From: Thermoplasmata archaeon
GTDB lineage: Archaea; Thermoplasmatota; Thermoplasmata; Lutacidiplasmatales; UBA184
DNA length: 19,299 nucleotides
Direction of reading: 5' to 3'
NCBI GenBank assembly: GCA_030039715.1
Contig: JASHVA010000158.1
Span: forward strand, 1-19,299
Below, piece by piece: positions 14,703-19,299 of the stretch (positions are counted from its first letter, which is position 1; every line of letters begins with the position of its first letter). The translations under genes and the position numbers were made by a program. Below the pieces are notes generated by a model. That model ran no database searches, was not told the origin of the DNA, and saw only the letters and a list, made by a program, of their open reading frames with translations.

Positions 14703-14725
14703 CGGGGCGACTAGCCGCGGGTGCT

Positions 14726-14731
14726 GTAATG
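14726..14731 (-). promoter_or_regulatory. TATA-like box for the oxidoreductase
   Basis: CATTAC on the minus strand (inside TCATTACA, 14725-14732) is centred 26-27 nt upstream of ATG 14702. It suggests leaderless transcription and sets the start at 14702. Confidence 0.45.
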
Positions 14732-14741
14732 AGCATTGCAC

Positions 14742-14954
14742 CCCCTCTCGAACTCACGGTCGTGTTCGATCGGTGCCCCCGATCGGTCCAAAATCCGAGT
14801 CAATCTTTGCCAACGGGCCACATGTCGAAGTTAACTGCAATGCCGGTAAGAGAATCGAGCGATCGTGAGACACCCGGGTACCGAGCAGGCAAGACTCAAC
14901 TATACGCTTCCAAGTCAAGTATTGGAGAAAAGCCGGGGACACTCGCCTTTGGTC
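14742..14954. other. AT-richer gap with no supported gene
   Basis: This 213-base stretch is clearly less GC-rich than the rest of the window. It holds the 14767-14785 hairpin. A plus-strand frame from ATG 14729 (78 codons) and a minus-strand frame of 62 codons at 14754-14942 exist, but neither has a recognisable family, a ribosome-binding site or the local codon style. I see no tRNA cloverleaf. Confidence 0.45.
14767..14785. repeat. 7-bp stem hairpin upstream of the oxidoreductase promoter
   Basis: CGATCGG (14767-14773) and CCGATCG (14779-14785) form a perfect inverted repeat around a 5-base loop. It sits about 40-50 nt upstream of the TATA-like box and downstream of the small membrane protein gene. 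It could be an operator or the end of that gene's transcript; the sequence does not decide. Confidence 0.45.
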
Positions 14955-15470
14955 CTAACCACTAGCGCCACCGCGAAATCCTCTCGAAGGGAACACCGCC
15001 AATCGCCAGTCGTCCCGGAGGTCAACGTGGGGACATCTTGGATCGCTCAAGATTGCCCGTGCTTGCTCTAGAGTAATCCAATAGGCACCACCGAACTCGA
15101 CTCGATGATCCTGCTTTGTGCGGAATACCAACATCCCTTGACCCACAGACTTGACATTCATCAGATCCAACCAGACAAGCCGCACCGTCCTGAAAGGATA
15201 GACGAGCTCGAGCCCGCTTGAGGATAGTCCGACTCCGATAGGCCGCCTCAAAATCGTGAGGAGGGGGATCACGATGCCGATGGCGTCGATGACTAGCCAT
15301 GGTACGAGTAAATCCCGCCACGAGATCTGGTGTGGGGGAACTGTCTGAAAGAAATAGCTCACAGCTACACTCCCAACAATCAGCAGCGCGTACGAAAGGA
15401 GGCCGATACCAACCGGAGTCGTGACCCGACGGGTGGGCAGCCAGAAGTCTTGCGTGATTAGTTCGGGCAC
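14955..15470 (-). CDS. Hypothetical membrane protein with a PH-like C-terminal part
   Basis: This 171-residue protein has no family I can name with confidence. Two hydrophobic segments are visible, about residues 20-41 (VGIGLLSYALLIVGSVAVSY) and 54-73 (LLVPWLVIDAIGIVIPLLTI). Residues 77-150 (IGVGLSSSGLELVYPFRTVR, then WLDLMNVKSV) resemble the beta-rich part of bacterial PH-like domains that follow paired helices, with a terminal helix ITLEQARAILSDP. The start is GTG 15468-15470, preceded by GAGGTGA with 6 nt spacing. An alternative is leaderless initiation from the ATTT at about 15494. Its bases are clearly less GC-rich than the neighbours, which suggests recent acquisition or weak constraint. 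It may be coupled to the 47-codon frame ending at 15477. Confidence 0.68.
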   Translation of the reverse strand: MPELITQDFWLPTRRVTTPVGIGLLSYALLIVGSVAVSYFFQTVPPHQISWRDLLVPWLVIDAIGIVIPLLTILRRPIGVGLSSSGLELVYPFRTVRLVWLDLMNVKSVGQGMLVFRTKQDHRVEFGGAYWITLEQARAILSDPRCPHVDLRDDWRLAVFPSRGFRGGASG

Positions 15471-15476
15471 GACGCC

Positions 15477-15620
15477 TCACCTCGTGTTAGAGCAAATCCA
15501 CGTTAACTCTGTGAAGGCGACTACCAATCCTATCAAGCTGAAGACGCATCCGATTCCAGCCACTGCGGCAGAATTGACGTTCTTGCTGTCCGATGGCTGC
15601 GACTTGGCGTCTGGACGCAA
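15477..15620 (-). CDS. Possible 47-residue single-helix membrane protein
   Basis: A short minus-strand frame from TTG 15618-15620 to TGA 15477-15479 encodes a polar N terminus (LRPDAKSQPSDSKNVNS) and one strongly hydrophobic segment (AAVAGIGCVFSLIGLVVAF, residues 18-36), ending WICSNTR. An in-frame stop at 15630-15632 prevents extension. Its stop lies 6 nt before the GTG of the next membrane protein and inside that gene's ribosome-binding region, which would fit coupled translation. The TTG start has no clear ribosome-binding site or TATA box. A shorter form from GTG 15563 is possible. The case rests on the hydrophobic segment and gene spacing. Confidence 0.33.
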   Translation of the reverse strand: MRPDAKSQPSDSKNVNSAAVAGIGCVFSLIGLVVAFTELTWICSNTR

Positions 15621-15803
15621 CTGGAGTAGTCAAGGCTCGCTCGCGACTTCCGCGATAGGCATAGTCGGACTCGCGAAAGCGGTAACGAGCACGTCGCGAA
15701 CGACGTTCGATGCTCCCAGACCTCAATGTCTTGAAGCGTCGCCCCTACCGAAAGCTATAGGGGAACTGCTCGTCCCTCCCGAAGGCGAACGGCGGAGTAG
15801 GCC
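15621..15803. other. Divergent intergenic region upstream of srp54
   Basis: No gene is supported in these 183 bases. If the 47-codon frame at 15477-15620 is not real, the gene-free stretch runs from 15471 to 15803 (333 bases). It holds a CTATAG element at 15755-15760 and, in its left part, the AT-richer composition of the neighbouring patch. Confidence 0.5.
15755..15760 (+). promoter_or_regulatory. TATA-like box for srp54
   Basis: CTATAG lies 44-49 nt upstream of ATG 15804. A start about 26 nt downstream would leave a leader of roughly 20 nt carrying GGCGGAG before the ATG. Unlike the minus-strand genes, no AT-rich box sits at 26 nt from this start codon. Confidence 0.35.
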
Positions 15804-17144
15804 ATGGTTCTCGACTCGCTCGGAAAGTCGCTGCGCAGCGTCCTCCAGAAGATCGCGCGCGGCTCGACTGTCGACGAGGCGCTCCTCGCCGAGGTCGTCC
15901 GGGACATCCAGCGGGCGCTTCTCCAGGCCGACGTCAACGTCCAGCTGGCGCTCGACCTCACGCAGCGCGTGCGCCGCCGGGCGACCGAAGAGAAGCCGCC
16001 CGCCGGGGCGAGCCTTCGCGACTTCCTGATCCGGATCATCTACGAGGAGATCCGCGGCATCCTCGGGAAGGAACGCGTCTTCGAGCTCAAGCCGAAGAGG
16101 ATCCTCCTCGCGGGACTCTTCGGCCAGGGCAAGACGACGACGGCGGCAAAGCTCGCCCGGTACTTCCAGAAGCGCGGCGTGAGGGTCGGCCTCGTGGCGG
16201 CGGACGTCCACCGGCCCGCCGCGATCGACCAGCTGGAGCAGCTCTCGAAGAAGGTCGGCGCGGAATTCTATGCGGACCGCAAGGAGCGCAGCGCCGAGAA
16301 GATCGTGCGCGAGGCCCTCGCGGCCTTCCCGCCCCACATCGCGGTCATCGTCGACACCGCCGGCCGGAGCGGCATCGACCCCGACCTGATCGCGGAACTC
16401 CAGCGCGTTCGCAGCGTGCTCGAACCCGAGGAGACGATCCTCGTCCTGGATGCCGCGATGGGCCAGACCGCCGGGCGGAGCGCCGAGGCGTTCCACAAGG
16501 CCGTCGGCCTCACCGGCGTCATCCTGACGAAGCTCGACGGCTCGGCGAAGGGAGGGGGCGCGCTCTCGGCCGTCGCCGTGAGCGGGGCACCGATCCTGTT
16601 CATCGGGACGGGCGAGCACCTCGACGAGCTCGAGCGGTTCGAGCCGACGCGCTTCGTCTCGCGCCTGCTCGGGATGGGCGACATCCAGACCCTCCTCGAG
16701 CGGTTCGAGGAGCTCTCGAACAAGGAGGCGGCCGAGGCGGCCGCGAAGAACCTCATGGGAGGGCGGTTCTCGCTCCGCGACATGCGCACGCAGCTCGCTT
16801 CGCTCGGCGAGATGGGGCCGTTCTCCAAGCTGATGACCATGATCCCCGGCCTCGGGGGCGCGAAGGTCGACGAGAAGCAGCTGGACGAGACGCAGCAGCG
16901 CCTGCAACGGTTCCGGGCGATCCTCGACTCGATGACCCCGGAGGAGCTCGACGACCCGTCCGTGATCAAGGCCGACCGGATCCATCGGATCGCGCGAGGG
17001 AGCGGCCAGAGGACCCAGGAGGTGCGGGCCCTCCTGAAGCACTACGAGACGACCCGCAAGGCCGCCCACGGGCTCGCCTCCAACCGCCGGCTCCGCCGGC
17101 AGCTCGAAAAACAGCTGTCGAGCGGCAGCGCCGCCGCGGAGTGA
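15804..17144 (+). CDS. srp54: Signal recognition particle 54 kDa protein
   Basis: SRP54 (Ffh) is the GTPase that binds signal sequences and 7S RNA and delivers ribosomes to the membrane. The 446 residues show the N domain helix bundle (1-95), then the G domain with P-loop GLFGQGKTTTAAKLA, AADVHRPAAIDQL, DTAGR, TKLDGSAKGGGALS and PILFIGTGEHLDELERFEP. The M domain starts near residue 300 (GMGDIQTLLERFEE) and includes MGGRFSLRDMRTQL, MIPGLGG, SMTPEELDDPSVI and RIHRIARGSG. The P-loop has Gln where bacteria usually have Ser (GQGKTTT), a variation seen in related archaea. The M domain is not especially Met-rich. ATG 15804 is preceded by GGCGGAG. Two more plus-strand genes follow closely. Confidence 0.96.
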   Translation: MVLDSLGKSLRSVLQKIARGSTVDEALLAEVVRDIQRALLQADVNVQLALDLTQRVRRRATEEKPPAGASLRDFLIRIIYEEIRGILGKERVFELKPKRILLAGLFGQGKTTTAAKLARYFQKRGVRVGLVAADVHRPAAIDQLEQLSKKVGAEFYADRKERSAEKIVREALAAFPPHIAVIVDTAGRSGIDPDLIAELQRVRSVLEPEETILVLDAAMGQTAGRSAEAFHKAVGLTGVILTKLDGSAKGGGALSAVAVSGAPILFIGTGEHLDELERFEPTRFVSRLLGMGDIQTLLERFEELSNKEAAEAAAKNLMGGRFSLRDMRTQLASLGEMGPFSKLMTMIPGLGGAKVDEKQLDETQQRLQRFRAILDSMTPEELDDPSVIKADRIHRIARGSGQRTQEVRALLKHYETTRKAAHGLASNRRLRRQLEKQLSSGSAAAE

Positions 17145-17157
17145 GCTCCTCCGAGCC

Positions 17158-17694
17158 ATGGCGGTGAACGGGGTCGAGGTCGTGGTCGGCCTCCTCCTGC
17201 TCTTCTTCGTGCCCGGCTACGCTCTCACGAAGGCGACGTTCCCCGAGTGGCGCCTCCGGGGGCGGTCGGCCCTCCTCCGTTTTCTCGAGATCGTCACCCT
17301 CTCCTTCGTCCTCAGCGTCGTCCTGACCGTGGTCGTCGGCTACTTCCTCCTCGCCGCGAGCCCCTCCGGCTTCCAGGCGGACTGGTCCGACCCCGTGCTC
17401 GAGGTCGGTCTCGCGGCCATCGCCGCCGTCGGCTTCGCTGTCGCCTGGCTGCGCGGGGCCTTCGCGGCGGAGCCGCTGACCCTCGGGACGCCGGAGGGCC
17501 CGGACGAGAGCGGCGCCTGGGAGGTCTCCCGCGAGCTCGAGCGCCTGGGTCGGGAGGAGCGCCGCTTGAATCACCAGCTCCGAGTGAACGGCAGCGACCC
17601 GGCGACCGCGACGCGTCTTCGGGAGGAACTCGACCGCATCGCCGAAGAGCGCGCGGAGATCCAGCGGCGACGGGAGGCCGAGTACGCCAGCTAG
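17158..17694 (+). CDS. DUF1616-like membrane protein with a C-terminal coiled coil
   Basis: This 178-residue protein resembles the DUF1616 family of archaeal membrane proteins, whose role is not known. The N-terminal helix ends with the family-like FVPGYALTKATFPEW. Transmembrane segments lie at about 5-22, 44-67 and 80-98. Residues 121-176 are highly charged and predicted by eye to form a helical hairpin or coiled coil, split by a NGSDPAT turn (residues 144-150), and probably lie in the cytoplasm. ATG 17158 is 13 bases after the srp54 stop, so co-transcription is likely. The coiled coil and the SRP neighbourhood are compatible with a role near the translocation machinery, but that is only contextual. 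Confidence 0.75.
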   Translation: MAVNGVEVVVGLLLLFFVPGYALTKATFPEWRLRGRSALLRFLEIVTLSFVLSVVLTVVVGYFLLAASPSGFQADWSDPVLEVGLAAIAAVGFAVAWLRGAFAAEPLTLGTPEGPDESGAWEVSRELERLGREERRLNHQLRVNGSDPATATRLREELDRIAEERAEIQRRREAEYAS

Positions 17695-17722
17695 GAACGC
17701 CGGGGCCAGCGACTACAAGGTC

Positions 17723-18061
17723 GTGCTCGTCGTCCGCGGCGAGCTGCGCCTCACGGAGGGAAAGGCGGCGGTCCAGGCCGCCCATGCCGCGGTGATGCTC
17801 GCTCTGGCGGCGGAACGGCGCGACCGGGCGGTGTTCGACGCCTGGCTGGCCGGGGGCCAGAAGAAGATCGCGCTCGTGGTCCCCACGCTCGGCGACCTCG
17901 AGACGCTGGAGCGCGCCGCGCGCGCGCGCAAGATTCCCACGGTCTGGGTGGAGGACGCCGGACTCACCGAGGTCGCGCCGGGGACGCGCACGTGCCTCGG
18001 GCTCGGGCCGTCTCGGGCCGCCGACGTCGACGCGGTGACCGGCGAGCTAGCGCTCCTGTAG
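17723..18061 (+). CDS. pth2: Peptidyl-tRNA hydrolase 2
   Basis: This archaeal/eukaryotic-type Pth2 releases peptides from peptidyl-tRNA that drops off ribosomes. Its 112 residues match the family: LVVRGELRLTEGKAAVQAAH (2-21) with the conserved Lys14, Gln18 and His21, GGQKKIALVV, VWVEDAGLTEVAPGTRTCLG and the C-terminal GPSRAADVDAVTGELALL. The only usable start is GTG 17723. Upstream in frame there is no ATG, GTG or TTG over at least 30 codons, so the protein begins about four residues later than most relatives, inside the first beta strand. AAGG lies very close to this GTG. It follows the DUF1616-like gene by 28 bases and is probably the last gene of the srp54 unit. Confidence 0.9.
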   Translation: MLVVRGELRLTEGKAAVQAAHAAVMLALAAERRDRAVFDAWLAGGQKKIALVVPTLGDLETLERAARARKIPTVWVEDAGLTEVAPGTRTCLGLGPSRAADVDAVTGELALL

Positions 18062-18064
18062 TCC

Positions 18065-18090
18065 CGCCGCCGTCGCGGCGCCGAAGGCGC
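18065..18090 (+). repeat. Two adjacent GC hairpins after pth2
   Basis: CGCCGC and GCGGCG (18065-18070, 18075-18080) pair around a 4-base loop. GCGCC and GGCGC (18078-18082, 18086-18090) pair around GAA. The two stems share bases and are mutually exclusive. They lie 3 nt after the pth2 stop codon (18059-18061), in the gap between convergent genes, and could stabilise or end either transcript. Confidence 0.4.
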
Positions 18091-18091
18091 T

Positions 18092-18118
18092 GAAAGGAAG
18101 AAAAGGGAAGGAAGGGGT
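18092..18118 (-). terminator. Pyrimidine tract downstream of the repeat protein gene
   Basis: On the minus strand these bases read as an unbroken C/T tract including TTTT, starting about 26 nt past the stop of the surface repeat protein (18144-18146). Archaeal transcription often ends at T-rich tracts, so this is a likely terminator for that gene. On the plus strand it is purine-rich and unlikely to stop pth2 transcription. Confidence 0.45.
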
Positions 18119-18143
18119 TGGGCGCGGTTCCGCCTGCCCGAGC

Positions 18144-19299
18144 TTAGCTCGAGGGCGGAGGCGACCCTTCGGTCGGCTCCGTGGTAGAGCTCGTCGACCC
18201 GGACTCCCACGACTGGGGCGGCGCTGCCGCGGGGGGCTTCCGTCCGCGCCAGTAGAGCGCGAGGGCCAGGAAGATCACCGTCAGCGCCACGAACAGCCCG
18301 ACCAGCCCGTAGAACAGGGTCGCGCTGATCCCGTTGTTCACCGTGGTAGAGGACACCTGCGTGAACGTCACCGTCTGGGTGAAGTTCGCTCCGTTGACGG
18401 GGATCGAGCCTCCGCTCGGCGAGACCGTGTAGCCCGTCGGCGAGACGACCGCGTACGTCCAGGTGCCGTTCGTCACGGCCCACGAGGTGCTCGTGCCGGT
18501 GCCCGTGTACGAGTGACCGGCGAAGAACACCGTCCACGTCGCTCCCGTCGGGAGACCGCTCGCGGTGAAGGTCACCGTGAACGTCTCGGGGATCGGTCCG
18601 TAGATGATGACCTGCGTCGCCGGCGCGGCGTTGACGGTCACGTTCCCCGACGCGGGCGTCGAGATGAAGCCCGCAATCGTAGGCACCGTGAACGCGAACG
18701 TTCCGTTGGGCAACGGCACCACGATGTAGTACGTGTCCCCCGTGTACGTTAGGCCCGCGACGACCACCGACCAGGTCGCCCCCGTGGCGAGCCCGCCCTC
18801 GAAGAACGTCACCGCGTAGGTGAACGGAACGAAGTCGATGTGGGTCGCCGGCGTTGAGCCGTTGACCACAACCACGCCCGACCAGGTGTCCGTCGTCCAG
18901 CCACCGATGGTCGAGACCGACCACGGGTAGGTGCCGTTCGGCACGACGTACGTGATCGACGTCGTCAGGCTCTGGATACCGAACCCGTTCACGGTGATGT
19001 TCCACGGGCTACCGGTCGGGAGACCGTTCTCGATGAACACGAGGTCGAATCCCTGGCCGGGCGCGGTGAACGGCACGGCGACCACCACGTTCGCGCCGAC
19101 GACGGCCACCTGGCCCGCCGAGGCGGGCGGCGTGTAGCCGGTGACGGCTCCCAGTGAGAACCGGTACGTCCCGTTCTCCTCGTAGAACGTGATGTTCTCC
19201 GCCGTCGACGTCAGGGTGAACCCGTCGAGGTCGACCGACCAGCTCGTGGAGGGCGGTAAGCCGCTCTCCGAGAACTCGACGGCGTACGTCGTCAGGATG
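18144..19299 (-). CDS. C-terminal part of a surface protein with tandem 'SGLP' beta repeats and a membrane anchor
   Basis: The frame is open from the right edge to TAA 18144-18146, so at least 384 residues are visible and the N terminus is missing. A GTG at 19107-19109 is internal to a repeat and not a credible start. Four repeats of about 75-80 residues each begin with a strand like YAVEFSESGLP, FDLVFIENGLPTG, YAVTFFEGGLATG or FTVTFTASGLPTG. They continue with a Trp-containing strand (SWSVDL, ATWSVVVAG) and a NGTY/NGTF/NGTW turn. A transmembrane helix (LFYGLVGLFVALTVIFLALA) and a Ser/Thr/Pro-rich tail of about 34 residues end the protein. Such repeats are common in large extracellular proteins of Thermoplasmata, including thermopsin-type peptidases, so a peptidase domain may lie beyond the edge. 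Several NxT/NxS sites could be glycosylated. Confidence 0.85.
   Translation of the reverse strand, partial: ILTTYAVEFSESGLPPSTSWSVDLDGFTLTSTAENITFYEENGTYRFSLGAVTGYTPPASAGQVAVVGANVVVAVPFTAPGQGFDLVFIENGLPTGSPWNITVNGFGIQSLTTSITYVVPNGTYPWSVSTIGGWTTDTWSGVVVVNGSTPATHIDFVPFTYAVTFFEGGLATGATWSVVVAGLTYTGDTYYIVVPLPNGTFAFTVPTIAGFISTPASGNVTVNAAPATQVIIYGPIPETFTVTFTASGLPTGATWTVFFAGHSYTGTGTSTSWAVTNGTWTYAVVSPTGYTVSPSGGSIPVNGANFTQTVTFTQVSSTTVNNGISATLFYGLVGLFVALTVIFLALALYWRGRKPPAAAPPQSWESGSTSSTTEPTEGSPPPSS
18360..19289 (-). repeat. Four tandem protein-coding repeats of about 225-240 bp
   Basis: Each unit encodes one beta-sandwich-like repeat of 75-80 residues with the pattern aromatic-x-V-x-F-x-x-x-G-L, W-S/T-V, and N-G-T-aromatic. 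The copies are diverged at the DNA level, so this is an old internal duplication rather than a recent one. More copies may continue past the window edge. Unit boundaries are approximate. Confidence 0.75.

Noticed and set aside
10773..14714. A 1313-codon open frame on the plus strand opposite the sedolisin and oxidoreductase
   Set aside because: It is the antisense of two well-supported genes, rich in Arg, Gly and Asp as expected of GC-rich shadow frames, with no recognisable domain.
14609..14965. Plus-strand frame across the oxidoreductase promoter region
   Set aside because: Its first third is antisense to a real gene and the rest matches no family. The part from ATG 14729 could not be supported by codon style or a ribosome-binding site.
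15487..15726. Minus-strand 79-codon frame
   Set aside because: Arg-rich and without hydrophobic or domain features. The alternative frame at 15477-15620 looks more like a real, if small, protein.
1..19299. Search for tRNA, rRNA, CRISPR arrays, transposases and attachment sites
   Set aside because: By eye, no cloverleaf, no regularly spaced repeats, no transposase-like protein and no terminal inverted repeats were seen. A tool-based search could still find a divergent RNA.

Overview
The window reads as a chromosomal segment of a GC-rich archaeon, most likely a terrestrial, acid-adapted member of Thermoplasmata. The domain call rests on archaeal-type SRP54, split archaeal PheRS genes, peptidyl-tRNA hydrolase 2, a TrmB-type regulator, the archaeal enolase-uS2 pair, and TATA-like boxes at a fixed distance from start codons. 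A secreted, membrane-anchored sedolisin and tandem extracellular 'SGLP' repeats fit acidophilic Thermoplasmata. The rank below domain is inference from recalled family patterns, not from any search. No rRNA, tRNA, CRISPR array or transposase was recognised.

Layout. Bases 1-183 may hold the tail of a plus-strand protein with a Pro-rich C terminus. From 335 to 15620 every convincing gene is on the minus strand. Read right to left (the direction of transcription), these are: a low-GC patch with one or two small membrane proteins (14955-15620); a GltD-like Fe-S/FAD oxidoreductase; a membrane-anchored sedolisin; pheS-pheT; a methylmalonyl-CoA mutase large subunit, methylmalonyl-CoA epimerase, enolase and uS2 run; a TrmB-type regulator followed by a zinc ribbon protein; an isochorismatase-fold hydrolase; and an LCMT/Ppm1-type methyltransferase. 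On the plus strand lie srp54, a DUF1616-like membrane protein and pth2 (15804-18061). They converge on a large repeat-containing surface protein on the minus strand, which is cut by the right edge.

Expression logic. Several minus-strand transcription units show an AT-rich hexamer or heptamer centred about 26 nt before the start codon, the spacing expected for leaderless archaeal transcripts. Downstream genes in the same units (pheT, eno, rpsB) instead carry Shine-Dalgarno-like sequences. This pattern also corrects two start sites, those of the sedolisin and the oxidoreductase.

Functionally the segment is mostly core machinery: translation (PheRS, uS2, Pth2), protein targeting (SRP54), glycolysis or gluconeogenesis (enolase) and propionyl/methylmalonyl-CoA metabolism. 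Exported proteins and a regulator are interspersed. The most unusual structural point is a 38-bp tandem duplication exactly at the epimerase/enolase junction. It copies the enolase ribosome-binding site and start codon and creates a 13-codon mini-ORF whose stop overlaps the true enolase start. No obviously new multi-gene system stands out. The candidates worth following up are the TrmB-type regulator with a Cys-bearing C-terminal domain plus its zinc-ribbon partner, and the low-GC patch with small membrane proteins.
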